Assembly: GCA_029210985.1 (NCBI GenBank)
Contig: JARGFR010000006.1
Location: 1-50,613 of the forward strand
DNA: 50,613 nt
Direction: 5' to 3'
Source: Spirochaetaceae bacterium
GTDB lineage: Bacteria > Spirochaetota > Spirochaetia > DSM-2461
Positions 18,487-27,122 of this stretch are shown here, in pieces; within the stretch, counting starts at the first letter, position 1; every line of letters starts with the position of its first letter. A program made the translations under genes and the position numbers. Under the pieces are notes generated by a model that worked only from the letters and a program-made list of their open reading frames with translations, ran no database searches and had not been told where the DNA came from.

Positions 18487-19841
18487 TTCTTGCAGCCGAT
18501 CTGGGTACCGGGTCACTCAAGGCAGGCCTTCTGGCTCCTGATGGTACGCTGACGGCGCGAGTTCGCATTCCATATCCCCATCCATCGGGCCTTGGACGCG
18601 AAGATTTTGATTCATTTCAATGGGAAGATGCCTTCCGTGAAGCTCTGAAGCGACTTCCTCCGGCTCGTCTCTCGGCGGTGGCTCTCAGCGGCAACGGTCC
18701 GACGCTGGTTCCCTGCGATGCGGCCGGCATACCGTTGGCGCCGGCGGATCTCTGGCTGCAGAACCGATCGATTCGACATGAAGGAACAGACTCATACTAC
18801 CTGCCGAAGGCGGCATGGCTGAAAGCTCATGACCACGGCACATGGAAAAATACCCGAATACTTCTCTCATGCCCGGAATGGCTTCAGTTCCGTCTGACAG
18901 GTCGGCCGGTGATGGTGCTGCCCAACGAAAGTTTTCGGCGCTATATATGGGATGACCGGCAGCTCTCCGCATACGATCTCGACGCCGGCCTGTTTCCGGA
19001 AGTCGTTCCGATGGGTTCGATTGTCGGCGGGGTAACCGGGAATGCTTCGGTTCGATTCGGACTGCCTGTCGGTTTGCCCCTTGTGGCCGTGGGTTCGGAT
19101 TTTATGGCTGCGCTGCTTGGAAGCGGAGCCATCGAACCCGGCATGGTCTGCGATCGAGCGGGCACAAGTGAAGGAATTAATTATTGCGCCTCACACCCGT
19201 CCGGAGACAAACGGCTCCGCGACCTTCCTCATGTCGTTGAGGGGCTATGGAATGCCGCTGTCATTTTGTCGTCCACCGGAGCGGTTTTCGAATGGTACAG
19301 GCGTCTGACAGGTCAGGTGAATCGTTCATATGAAGAAACCCTCTCCGCCGTCGCCGATACGACCCCGGGGCAGAGAGCGCCTCTTTTCTTTCCCGGCCCC
19401 CGGGGCGATGTACTTTGGGAGTTCGGCGGTGGAAGTTTTCACCTGCTGGAACCCGGACATGGTCCGGCCGAAATGGGTCGTGCTGTAATGGAGGCCATCG
19501 GATTTGCGGTTCGACGGGGAGTGGAACTTCTGGAAGCCGCCGGACTGCCCGTCGTCGACATGCGTGTCACCGGCGGACAGGCCCGGGGACGGGTCTGGAA
19601 TCAGATGAAGGCGGATATCGTTGGGAAACAGCTGTTAATACCGGACATTGAAGACGCGGAATTGGCCGGCGCCGCCGCCTGCGCTTCGGCCGCTCTGGGA
19701 CGTTCGGAGAATATACTCGAAGCGTCCCGCAACTATGTCCGCATTCGGGAGGTTGTTGACCCGGATGCCGAAGTCGGTGCGGCTTACGATGAAGCCTATG
19801 CACGATATCGTGAAGCGGTCGGATCGCTGCTTCATCGGTAG
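18483..19841 (+). CDS. FGGY-family carbohydrate kinase
   Basis: A 452-residue cytosolic sugar kinase. The N-terminal phosphate motif DLGTGSLKAGLL and a second-domain motif (GSDFMAALLGSGAIEPGM, then DRAGTSEGIN) place it in the FGGY family, closest in style to xylulokinase-like members. The exact sugar cannot be told from sequence. It is coupled to prs by an ATGA overlap, so a pentose or pentulose feeding the pentose-phosphate pool and PRPP is plausible (inference). No terminator is obvious in the 91 bases before the tRNA gene, although CCCGGTTCGGG (19879-19889) could form a small hairpin. Confidence 0.88.
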   Translation: MILAADLGTGSLKAGLLAPDGTLTARVRIPYPHPSGLGREDFDSFQWEDAFREALKRLPPARLSAVALSGNGPTLVPCDAAGIPLAPADLWLQNRSIRHEGTDSYYLPKAAWLKAHDHGTWKNTRILLSCPEWLQFRLTGRPVMVLPNESFRRYIWDDRQLSAYDLDAGLFPEVVPMGSIVGGVTGNASVRFGLPVGLPLVAVGSDFMAALLGSGAIEPGMVCDRAGTSEGINYCASHPSGDKRLRDLPHVVEGLWNAAVILSSTGAVFEWYRRLTGQVNRSYEETLSAVADTTPGQRAPLFFPGPRGDVLWEFGGGSFHLLEPGHGPAEMGRAVMEAIGFAVRRGVELLEAAGLPVVDMRVTGGQARGRVWNQMKADIVGKQLLIPDIEDAELAGAAACASAALGRSENILEASRNYVRIREVVDPDAEVGAAYDEAYARYREAVGSLLHR

Positions 19842-19888
19842 GCACGATCCTTGCATATAAAGACCTCGGATTTCTTTCCCGGTTCGGG

Positions 19889-19917
19889 TTGACACAATAT
19901 GGGCCCACGGATATTAT
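19889..19917 (+). promoter_or_regulatory. Strong promoter of tRNA/rpmG/beta cluster (TTGACA-N17-TATTAT)
   Basis: This is a near-consensus sigma70 promoter. The expected start is at about 19924, nine bases before tRNA-Thr. It is the best promoter in the window and heads the ribosomal supercluster. Confidence 0.88.
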
Positions 19918-19932
19918 CACCTCCGCTTGCAT

Positions 19933-20005
19933 GCCTCTGTAGCTCAGTCGGTAGAGCACAGCCATGGTAAGGCTGGGGTCATCGGTTCAAGTCCGATCGG
20001 AGGCT
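19933..20005 (+). tRNA. tRNA-Thr (anticodon GGT)
   Basis: A 73-base cloverleaf. The acceptor arm is GCCTCTG with CGGAGGC, the D arm is AGCTCAGTCGGTAGAGC, the anticodon stem CAGCC/GGCTG encloses the loop ATGGTAA (anticodon GGT), and the T arm has GGTTCAAGTCC. The 3' CCA is not encoded. Confidence 0.95.
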
Positions 20006-20012
20006 TTCCCCG

Positions 20013-20043
20013 TCCCGCTGGCTGATGACAGCGGGATCTTTTT
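20013..20043 (+). terminator. Intrinsic terminator/attenuator between tRNA-Thr and rpmG
   Basis: An 8-bp stem TCCCGCTG / CAGCGGGA with an 8-base loop is followed by TCTTTTTG. I see no new promoter before rpmG, so it is probably partial, setting tRNA output above that of rpmG-secE-nusG. Confidence 0.75.
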
Positions 20044-20060
20044 GTAAGGGAGTAATCAAA

Positions 20061-20237
20061 ATGGCAAAGACAAAAAAAGGCGCAATTGAAAAGATTGCCC
20101 TCCAGTGCAGTGAGTGTAATCGCAAGAACTACACCACTTCCAAAAACCGCAGGAACATCCAGGGAAAGATGGAGTTCCGCAAGTACTGCAAGTGGGACAA
20201 GAAAGTCACACTGCATAAAGAAGCCAAGATCAAATAG
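20061..20237 (+). CDS. rpmG: Ribosomal protein L33
   Basis: A 58-residue small 50S protein. I start at MAKTKK (ATG 20061, SD AAGGGAG); the 12 residues before it in the track do not fit. It has CSEC near the N-terminus, but the second zinc pair is incomplete: KYCKWDKK has one Cys and an Asp where C+ forms have CxxC. It may therefore bind zinc weakly or through Asp. It lies between two tRNA genes. Confidence 0.95.
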   Translation: MAKTKKGAIEKIALQCSECNRKNYTTSKNRRNIQGKMEFRKYCKWDKKVTLHKEAKIK

Positions 20238-20244
20238 GTTATTT

Positions 20245-20317
20245 AGGCCAGTAGCTCCAACGGTAGAGCGCCGGTCTCCAAAACCGGATGTTGTAGGTTC
20301 GAGTCCTGCCTGGCCTG
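20245..20317 (+). tRNA. tRNA-Trp (anticodon CCA)
   Basis: A 73-base cloverleaf. The acceptor arm is AGGCCAG with CTGGCCT, the anticodon stem CCGGT/ACCGG encloses CTCCAAA (anticodon CCA), and the T arm is GTAGGTTCGAGTCCTGC. The 3' CCA is not encoded. It sits between rpmG and secE. Confidence 0.95.
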
Positions 20318-20343
20318 CAAAGATATTCAAGGGGTAATGCGAT

Positions 20344-20532
20344 ATGAAGAAGATCAAAGCGTTCATCATGGAAAGCTATGGAGAGCTCAAGAAGGTCGTT
20401 TGGCCGAGCCGTGATTCTGTGATGGCTTCCGCTAAAGTCGTGATCGTCTCGACTATCGTATTCGCCCTTTTCTTCGGACTGGTGGATTTCGTCCTTTCTC
20501 AGGGTCTTTTGGCTCTCTTTAATTTCGTCTAA
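20344..20532 (+). CDS. secE: Preprotein translocase subunit SecE
   Basis: A 62-residue single-span subunit that stabilises SecY in the SecYEG channel. The amphipathic helix SYGELKKVVWPSRDSVMAS carries the conserved WPSR motif and is followed by one membrane helix (VVIVSTIVFALFFGLVDFVL). The SD is AAGGGG. The gene lies 18 bases before nusG. Confidence 0.95.
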   Translation: MKKIKAFIMESYGELKKVVWPSRDSVMASAKVVIVSTIVFALFFGLVDFVLSQGLLALFNFV

Positions 20533-20550
20533 AGGCCGGGGGATTCCATA

Positions 20551-21105
20551 ATGGCCAAGGGCTGGTACGTCCTACATACATTCACCGGTTATGAGAACAA
20601 GGTGGAAAAATTCATCAGGATGATGATGGAAGACGGCACTCTCGGAGATGCCGTCTTTGACGTTAAAGTTCCTTCAGAGGAAGTCACCGAGGTTCGCAAC
20701 GGTAAAAAGCGGACTGTGAATCGGAAATTCCTCCCGGGGTACATCCTCGTTGAGATGGACCTGCCTGATCGCGGTTGGAAAATACCGTGCGGCGCCATCA
20801 GGAAAATTCAGGGAGTGACTGGATTTATCGGGTCCGGTCAGAACTCCAAGCCCCAGCCCATTTCGGCGGAAGAGGCTAAAAGTATTCTTCAGAAGACCGG
20901 AGCCATCAAGGCCGAACGCAGAGTCCAGTCCAAACAGGATTTCCAGGTGGGAGAAGAGGTTCAGATTACCGATGGTCCCTTCGAGTCCTTTAAGGGTACT
21001 ATTGAGGTTGTGAACCAGGAGAAAGGCAAGCTTCGTGTCATGGTGGGCATCTTCGGACGCGCCACTCCCGTGGAGGTGAACTTTTCTCAGGTGGATAAGG
21101 GATAG
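20551..21105 (+). CDS. nusG: Transcription antitermination factor NusG
   Basis: A 184-residue elongation factor that binds the RNA polymerase clamp and links it to Rho or ribosomal S10. It has the NGN domain ([31 protein letters not shown]) and a C-terminal KOW domain ([19 protein letters not shown]). The length is standard, with no inserted domain. A 229-base structured gap separates it from rplK. Confidence 0.97.
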   Translation: MAKGWYVLHTFTGYENKVEKFIRMMMEDGTLGDAVFDVKVPSEEVTEVRNGKKRTVNRKFLPGYILVEMDLPDRGWKIPCGAIRKIQGVTGFIGSGQNSKPQPISAEEAKSILQKTGAIKAERRVQSKQDFQVGEEVQITDGPFESFKGTIEVVNQEKGKLRVMVGIFGRATPVEVNFSQVDKG

Positions 21106-21334
21106 AAATTGCAGTCTGCCCGGCATGTAAGCCGGGATGAGATATAGAAGTGGATGTCGGGATGAGCCCGGTATCCGCATGATAGGTTGGCGGGTTGACG
21201 CGTCCAATGACGATCAGTTCGCCTTCTCCGCATCGAGCCCCAAGCAGCAATAGGGGCGAAAGGCATCATGTTGACGCCTTTCTTCGGGAGTCATGCCGTA
21301 TGTATGACGTTTGTACCGCGATAGGAGGCCAGTA
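21106..21334 (+). promoter_or_regulatory. Structured leader upstream of rplK-rplA
   Basis: This 229-base stretch has no ORF. Hairpins are CCCGGC/GCCGGG (21119-21136), GGAT..CGGG/CCCG..ATCC with a GU/GU internal mismatch (21152-21176), and GAAAGGC/GCCTTTC (21258-21282). It occupies the position of the L1-regulated leader known in other bacteria. I could not confirm an L1 site. No good promoter is visible. Confidence 0.5.
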
Positions 21335-21766
21335 ATGGCGAAAAAGAAAGTGACGGCGATGATCAAGTTGCAGGTCCCCGCCGGCAAGGCAACTCCGGCA
21401 CCCCCGGTTGGACCGGCATTGGGTCCTCACGGAGTCAGCGCGCCCCAGTTCGTGCAGCAGTTCAACGATCGCACGAAGAACTACGAACCCGGACTCACTA
21501 TTCCTGTGGTCATATCGGTTTACGCAGATCGAAGCTTTACCTTTGAGACCAAGACTCCGCCTGCGGCCGTTCTGATTAAGAAGGCCATAGGACTGGACAA
21601 AGGATCCGCTGAACCCCACAAGGTTAAAGTGTCCAAGATTTCTCGAGATCAGCTGAAGCAGATTGCCGAGACCAAGATGCCTGATTTGAATGCGAACGAT
21701 ATCGATGCAGCGATCAGCATCATCGCCGGTACCGCCCGGAGCATGGGCGTCACGGTGGAGGGCTAA
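21335..21766 (+). CDS. rplK: Ribosomal protein L11
   Basis: A 143-residue protein of the GTPase-associated centre that binds 23S rRNA. The N-terminal domain has the proline-rich [20 protein letters not shown] typical of L11, and the C-terminal rRNA-binding domain ends with [15 protein letters not shown] start at ATG 21335 after the strong SD AGGAGG; the track's earlier start adds eight residues without support. rplA begins 3 bases after its stop. Confidence 0.97.
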   Translation: MAKKKVTAMIKLQVPAGKATPAPPVGPALGPHGVSAPQFVQQFNDRTKNYEPGLTIPVVISVYADRSFTFETKTPPAAVLIKKAIGLDKGSAEPHKVKVSKISRDQLKQIAETKMPDLNANDIDAAISIIAGTARSMGVTVEG

Positions 21767-21769
21767 GGT

Positions 21770-22444
21770 ATGAAGCATGGCAAAAAATACCGGGAAGCGA
21801 TGGAAAAGGTTGACGTCACAAAAGTGTATGGAATTGAAGAAGGCGTCAAGCTTGTCAAAGATATGGCCTTTGCCAAATTTGATGAAACCGTCGAAGTTTC
21901 GGTCAACCTCAATATGAAAAAGAGTCAGTCGGTTCGGGATACCTTTGTCCTGCCGCATCAATTTGCGGCTGAAAAAAAGGTTCTTGTCTTTGCCAAAGGC
22001 GACAAGGCTAAAGAAGCTGAAGAAGCCGGTGCCGCCTATGTTGGTGCCGAAGAATTGGTCGAGAAAATTAAAGGCGGCTGGTTGGATTTCGATATCTGTG
22101 TTGCCACTCCCGATATGATGAGGGAAGTCGGTAAACTTGGCCCCGTTCTCGGGCGCCGCGGTCTTATGCCTAATCCGAAGACCAGAACGGTCACGATGGA
22201 CGTCAAGGGCGCCGTTGCGGAGCTGAAGCAAGGTCGTATCGAGTTCCGTGCCGATAAGGGCGGTGTTGTTCATATGGCGGTCGGTAAAGTCTCGATGGAA
22301 AGCGATCATGTGAAGGCCAATATTGAAACCTTCCTGGATGAGCTCTCCAAGAAACGGCCGTCGGACGTGAAAGGCGAGTTTGTCAAATCCGCCAGCGTGT
22401 CGTCCACCATGGGTCCCGGCGTCAAGCTGATGGTCCAGGAGTAG
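21770..22444 (+). CDS. rplA: Ribosomal protein L1
   Basis: A 224-residue protein of the L1 stalk, and a translational repressor of its own operon in other bacteria. Signature segments are [19 protein letters not shown] and [20 protein letters not shown]. Its SD overlaps the end of rplK (GGAGGGC). The stop TAG begins the next SD (TAGGGGG). Confidence 0.97.
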   Translation: MKHGKKYREAMEKVDVTKVYGIEEGVKLVKDMAFAKFDETVEVSVNLNMKKSQSVRDTFVLPHQFAAEKKVLVFAKGDKAKEAEEAGAAYVGAEELVEKIKGGWLDFDICVATPDMMREVGKLGPVLGRRGLMPNPKTRTVTMDVKGAVAELKQGRIEFRADKGGVVHMAVGKVSMESDHVKANIETFLDELSKKRPSDVKGEFVKSASVSSTMGPGVKLMVQE

Positions 22445-22453
22445 GGGGAATAG

Positions 22454-22987
22454 ATGGCTGAAATGAAAGTTCAACAGTACAAAATTGATGCGGTCGCCGA
22501 GCTGAAATCCAATTTTGAAGGATTTCGCAGTTTTGTGTTTGCCGACTATCGCGGACTCTCCGTGGAGCAGATAACCGAACTCAGGAATGCCCTTCGCGAA
22601 GCCGGTGCCGAGTTCCATGTTGTCAAGAATAACTACGCCAAGATTGCGTTCAAACAAATGGATCATGAGGATGTGGCCCCCTACTTGGTAGGACCGACAG
22701 CTATCGCCTATTGCGGAGATGAAGCGGGTCCTGTCGCCAAGGCCATGATCAAGCTGGCCAAGGATATGCCGGTTGAGGTGAAAGGCGGTCTCCTTGACGG
22801 AGACGTCTATGATGCCGCCGCGGTGGAAGCGTTCAGTAAGCTGCCCACCAAGTTGGAACTCGTTCAGATGCTTATGGGTACTATGCAGGCACCTGCTCAG
22901 AATATGGTCTACGTGCTCAACGGTATTGCGACAAAGTTGGTTCGGACCCTGGACGCTGTCCGGGAGAAAAAGTCTCAAGAGGAATAG
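22454..22987 (+). CDS. rplJ: Ribosomal protein L10
   Basis: A 177-residue stalk base protein that anchors L7/L12 dimers to the 50S subunit. Typical segments are FRSFVFADYRGLSVEQITEL and VVKNNYAKIAF, with a C-terminal L12-binding helix. Only 9 bases separate it from rplA, so there is no room for a classic L10 leader directly upstream. Confidence 0.96.
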   Translation: MAEMKVQQYKIDAVAELKSNFEGFRSFVFADYRGLSVEQITELRNALREAGAEFHVVKNNYAKIAFKQMDHEDVAPYLVGPTAIAYCGDEAGPVAKAMIKLAKDMPVEVKGGLLDGDVYDAAAVEAFSKLPTKLELVQMLMGTMQAPAQNMVYVLNGIATKLVRTLDAVREKKSQEE

Positions 22988-23118
22988 AAATGATCGGAGT
23001 GTCGGCGTTGCCGAGGCTCCAATTGTTTAAAATTGGGCCTGAGAGCCCGAATGAGCAGCGTCAGTCTTCAAGTGGTTGTCTGCTGTCGCTGACCTAACTA
23101 CAATAAGGAGAAGATAAT
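22988..23118 (+). promoter_or_regulatory. Structured gap between rplJ and rplL
   Basis: GGC(T)CCAATT/AATTGGGCC (23015-23039) forms a 9-bp stem with a one-base bulge. It competes with GGGC/GCCC (23035-23048), because the GGGC is shared. A further CAGCG/CGCTG (23056-23091) stem precedes the rplL SD AAGGAG. The competing folds suggest control of rplL relative to rplJ (inference). Confidence 0.45.
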
Positions 23119-23499
23119 ATGACTACCGAAGAAATCCTGGATGCCATTGCCGGCATGACTGTTCTCGAAGTTTCCGAACTGGTGAAGGCTATGGAGGAAA
23201 AGTTCGGCGTAACCGCCGCCGCTCCCGTTGCCGTTGCCGCCGGACCCGCTGCAGGAGCCGAAGCCGCCGAGGCTGTTGAAGAGCAGTCCGAATTCGATGT
23301 TGTTCTCACCGGTTTCGGTGACGGCAAGAAGATCGGCGTGATCAAAGAGGTTCGAGCCATCACCGGTTTGGGTCTGAAGGAAGCCAAAGAACTTGTCGAA
23401 GGCGATAACGGCGTCATCAAGGAAGGTGTTTCCAAGGATGAAGCCGCTTCCGTCAAGGAAAAACTCGAGGCCGCCGGTGCGACCGTCGAGGTTAAGTAA
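23119..23499 (+). CDS. rplL: Ribosomal protein L7/L12
   Basis: A 126-residue stalk protein, the only multicopy ribosomal protein, which recruits translation GTPases. It has an N-terminal dimerisation domain ([20 protein letters not shown]), an Ala-rich hinge ([20 protein letters not shown]) and a C-terminal factor-binding domain ([19 protein letters not shown]). The SD is AAGGAG. An attenuator hairpin follows. Confidence 0.97.
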   Translation: MTTEEILDAIAGMTVLEVSELVKAMEEKFGVTAAAPVAVAAGPAAGAEAAEAVEEQSEFDVVLTGFGDGKKIGVIKEVRAITGLGLKEAKELVEGDNGVIKEGVSKDEAASVKEKLEAAGATVEVK

Positions 23500-23544
23500 T
23501 CGTTCTGCGATTACGGCCGAATTTCATTAAGTAATTCTCAATTA

Positions 23545-23577
23545 ACCACCGGGGCCTTTGAGGCTTCCGGTGGTTTC
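23545..23577 (+). terminator. Attenuator between rplL and rpoB
   Basis: The stem ACCACCGG/CCGGTGGT, extended inside by GCC/GGC, is followed by TTTCATG. A short T run suggests partial termination. This is the classic place for lowering rpoBC relative to the ribosomal proteins. Confidence 0.7.
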
Positions 23578-23621
23578 ATGTCTGGGATTAAATCTCGGAA
23601 AAAATGTCCAGGGGGATATGA

Positions 23622-26600
23622 ATGTTCGAAAGAGCGAAAGATCAAAGCCGTTCGTTCATCGGTCACGGTTACGATGAAGTCATCGAACTCCCGGATCTCA
23701 TCGATGTCCAGCTCTCGTCATACGAGACTTTCCTGCAGCGAGAGGCATTGGTCTCGGGCGGGGAATTGAATCGTCAGGGTCTAGAAGAAGTTTTTCAGAC
23801 CGTATTCCCCATCGAGAGCGCCAATGGCGAACTCGTGCTGGACTACGAGTACTATACACTCGATTTTGACGCCGTCAAGCTTTCCGAAGCCGAGTGCAAG
23901 CGGAAAGGGCTCACTTTCGGCGTACCGATTAAAGCCAGGGTCAACTTGGTATTCCAATCCACCGGTGAGATCCGTCAAAAAGACATCTATATGGGCGATC
24001 TGCCCCTGATGACGGACCGGGGTACTTTTATTATCAATGGCGCAGAGCGCGTGGTGGTCAGCCAGATTCACCGAAGCCCCGGAGTGATTTTCAACGAGGA
24101 AAAAGGCGTATACAGTTCCAGAATCATTCCTTATAGAGGTTCCTGGCTCGAGTTTGAAATCGATGCCAAGAAGGAGCTGATTTACGCCAAGATAGACAGA
24201 AAGAAAAAAATCCTCGGGACCGTCTTCCTTCGGGCCCTGGGTTATGATAGTCGTGAGAAAATCATCGATCTCTTCTATGAAAAGAAGAAAGCGAAGCTTT
24301 CAACGAAACGGGATAAGAATGAAGCTCTGGTCGGTTCCATATTGGCGGAGCCTGTTTGGATCGATCAGGAGAGCGGTGAGAAGAAGAAGATGTATCGGGC
24401 CGCCGACAAACTCCATCCCCACGATCTGGATGAGTTGGTGCAGGCCGGTGTGAAGACCGTCAGCATTATCGATATGGATCATGAAGACTCACTCCATTCG
24501 GATATGGTGCTGGAATGCTTCGATCGGGAGGAAACCCGATTCAACAAAGACGATCCCAATCAGGATGAACCGACCAAAGAAGAAGCACTGTCCACCGTCT
24601 ACAGTGTGCTGATGCCCGGTGAGCCCATTACTCTCGATGCTGCGGAACGAGACCTCTCTTCTATGTTCTTTTCGTCCAGACGGTACGATCTGGGCCGGGT
24701 GGGGCGATATAAGCTCAACAAGAAATTCGATCAAGATGAAAATATCGAAGATTTGGTTCTGAATCGAATAGACGTCGTTCTGACGATGAAATATCTCATC
24801 AGCGTTTATGTTGGTGAGAAGCAGGTTGATGATATCGATCACCTGGGCAATCGGCGTGTCCGTTCGGTGGGGGAGCTTCTTGGAAACTCCCTGAAGACGG
24901 CATTCAGCCGTATGGAGCGGATCGCCAAGGAACGCATGAGCCTCAAGGAAACCGAGACTCTTAAGCCTCAGGATCTGGTGTCCATTAAGCCCATCGTAGC
25001 GGCCATCAAGGAGTTTTTCGGATCCAGTCAGCTTTCACAGTTTATGGATCAGGTGAACCCCCTCTCGGAACTGACCCACAAGCGGCGCTTGAATGCTCTG
25101 GGACCCGGTGGTTTGAGCCGTGACAGAGCCGGATTCGAAGTGCGGGACGTCCATTACACTCATTACGGCAGAATGTGCCCCATCGAAACTCCCGAAGGAC
25201 CGAATATCGGTCTAATCGTCTCCCTGGCAAACTATACCAGAATCAATGATTACGGGTTTCTGGAAACGCCCTATCGAAAGGTTGTCGACGGCGTGGCATC
25301 CCGTGAGGTTCAATATCTCTCGGCTATCGATGAGGAGAAATACTTCATTGCCCAGGCCAGCGCTTCCATTGATGAGAAAGGAGCCTTCACCGATAAACTC
25401 GTAGCGGTTCGCCGAAACGGGGACTACACGGTCAGGGAGCCCAGTGAAATCAGGTACATGGATGTATCACCGCGTCAGATTCTTTCGACCGCGGCGTCTC
25501 TTATTCCATTCCTCGAGCATGACGATGCAAACCGTGCCCTGATGGGATGCAACATGCAGCGTCAGGCCGTTCCACTGCTGTTCCCGGAAGCTCCGATTGT
25601 CGGAACAGGGATGGAGAGCAAGGCCGCTTATGACTCGGGTGTTCTCACAAAGGTGGTGAAGGACGGTACGGTTTCCTATGTGTCTTCCACTTTTATCGAA
25701 GTGAAGAACGTCGACGGTGAAACCGATGTCTACGATCTGGTGAAATACCAGAGAACCAACCAGGATACCTGTTTCAATCAGCGGCCAATTGCCAGGGTGG
25801 GGGACAACGTGAAAGTCGGTGATGTTCTCGCCGACGGACCCTCAACCAAATTCGGTGAGTTGGCCCTTGGACGGAATCTGCTGGTGGGCTTCGTACCGTG
25901 GAACGGCTATAACTTCGAGGATGCTGTTCTCATCTCCGAAAAAGTGGTGAAAGAGGATTACTACACCTCAATCCACATCAAAGAGTTTGTTACCGAAGTG
26001 CGGGAAACCAAGCTCGGCCCGGAAAAGCTCACCCGGGATATCCCCAATATGGCGGAAAAATCTCTGGAGCATCTGGACGGCGAAGGAATAGTCCGTATCG
26101 GAGCCACGGTCAAATCCGGGTCCATATTGGTGGGAAAAGTCACTCCCAAGAGCGAAACCGAAACCACGCCGGAGTTCAAGCTCTTGAATTCCATCTTCGG
26201 TGAAAAGGCCAAGGAAGTCAGGGATACCTCGTTGAAACTTCCCCATGGAGTCGGTGGGACGGTCATCGATGTCCAGCGGCTCAAGAGAAGCGAAGGGGAC
26301 GATCTGAACCCCGGAGTCGATGAAGTGGTCAAGGTCCTTATCGCCACGAAGCGAAACCTCAAAGAGGGCGATAAAATGGCAGGCCGCCATGGGAATAAAG
26401 GTGTCGTCGCTCGGGTTCTTCCCGAAGAGGATATGCCCTACACCGATGACGGCATGCCCTTGGACATTTGTTTGAATCCCCTGGGCGTTCCGTCTCGTAT
26501 GAACATCGGCCAGATTATGGAAACCATGCTCGGAATGGCGGGCGCTCAATTGAGCAAGATGTACACGACGCCGGTTTTCCAGTCGGCTTCCACCGAGGAA

Positions 26601-27113
26601 ATCTCTGATGAACTGGAGAAGGCCGGGCTGCACAGAGCTTCGAAAATGACGCTCCACGACGGTTTGACCGGGGAAGCGTTCACGAATCCGGTTTTCGTGG
26701 GCTATATGTATTATCTCAAACTGCATCACTTGATTGATGATAAAATGCACGCCAGATCCACCGGGCCCTATTCACTGGTGACTCAGCAGCCCTTGGGCGG
26801 TAAAGCTCAGTTCGGCGGCCAGCGTTTGGGCGAGATGGAAGTGTGGGCTCTGGAAGCGTATGGTGCCGCCAATACGCTGCAGGAGCTGATGACCATCAAA
26901 TCCGACGACATGACGGGACGTGCCAAAATTTATGAAAGCATCGTGAAGGGCGATCCGGCCACTTCGGCGGGAATCCCCGAGTCCTTCAACGTCTTGGTTC
27001 AGGAACTTCGAGGCCTGGCCTTGGATGTCCGGATCTTCGACTCCAAGGGCAAGCAGCTTCCGTTCACCGAGCGTGACGAAGAGCTGCTGAATCGCCAGGG
27101 CGGACGGTTCTAG
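23622..27113 (+). CDS. rpoB: RNA polymerase beta subunit
   Basis: The 1163-residue catalytic beta subunit is compact, without the large inserts of E. coli beta (1342). Landmarks are the rifampicin-pocket segment [20 protein letters not shown] followed by [10 protein letters not shown], the [15 protein letters not shown] motif, and the C-terminal [22 protein letters not shown]. Residue 491 is Asn where E. coli has Ser531, the change associated with rifampicin resistance and natural in spirochaetes. The SD is AGGGGG. The stop forms TAGGAGG, the SD of rpoC. Confidence 0.98.
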   Translation: MFERAKDQSRSFIGHGYDEVIELPDLIDVQLSSYETFLQREALVSGGELNRQGLEEVFQTVFPIESANGELVLDYEYYTLDFDAVKLSEAECKRKGLTFGVPIKARVNLVFQSTGEIRQKDIYMGDLPLMTDRGTFIINGAERVVVSQIHRSPGVIFNEEKGVYSSRIIPYRGSWLEFEIDAKKELIYAKIDRKKKILGTVFLRALGYDSREKIIDLFYEKKKAKLSTKRDKNEALVGSILAEPVWIDQESGEKKKMYRAADKLHPHDLDELVQAGVKTVSIIDMDHEDSLHSDMVLECFDREETRFNKDDPNQDEPTKEEALSTVYSVLMPGEPITLDAAERDLSSMFFSSRRYDLGRVGRYKLNKKFDQDENIEDLVLNRIDVVLTMKYLISVYVGEKQVDDIDHLGNRRVRSVGELLGNSLKTAFSRMERIAKERMSLKETETLKPQDLVSIKPIVAAIKEFFGSSQLSQFMDQVNPLSELTHKRRLNALGPGGLSRDRAGFEVRDVHYTHYGRMCPIETPEGPNIGLIVSLANYTRINDYGFLETPYRKVVDGVASREVQYLSAIDEEKYFIAQASASIDEKGAFTDKLVAVRRNGDYTVREPSEIRYMDVSPRQILSTAASLIPFLEHDDANRALMGCNMQRQAVPLLFPEAPIVGTGMESKAAYDSGVLTKVVKDGTVSYVSSTFIEVKNVDGETDVYDLVKYQRTNQDTCFNQRPIARVGDNVKVGDVLADGPSTKFGELALGRNLLVGFVPWNGYNFEDAVLISEKVVKEDYYTSIHIKEFVTEVRETKLGPEKLTRDIPNMAEKSLEHLDGEGIVRIGATVKSGSILVGKVTPKSETETTPEFKLLNSIFGEKAKEVRDTSLKLPHGVGGTVIDVQRLKRSEGDDLNPGVDEVVKVLIATKRNLKEGDKMAGRHGNKGVVARVLPEEDMPYTDDGMPLDICLNPLGVPSRMNIGQIMETMLGMAGAQLSKMYTTPVFQSASTEEISDELEKAGLHRASKMTLHDGLTGEAFTNPVFVGYMYYLKLHHLIDDKMHARSTGPYSLVTQQPLGGKAQFGGQRLGEMEVWALEAYGAANTLQELMTIKSDDMTGRAKIYESIVKGDPATSAGIPESFNVLVQELRGLALDVRIFDSKGKQLPFTERDEELLNRQGGRF

Positions 27114-27122
27114 GAGGAATCG

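Noticed and set aside
21266-22978. 570-residue minus-strand ORF antisense to rplK-rplA-rplJ
   Set aside because: It is the exact shadow of three well-conserved genes, is His/Phe-rich in a composition typical of antisense frames, and has no recognisable domain.
25968-26750. 260-residue minus-strand ORF antisense to rpoB, and similar ones in rpoC
   Set aside because: Codon-bias shadows of highly conserved polymerase genes.
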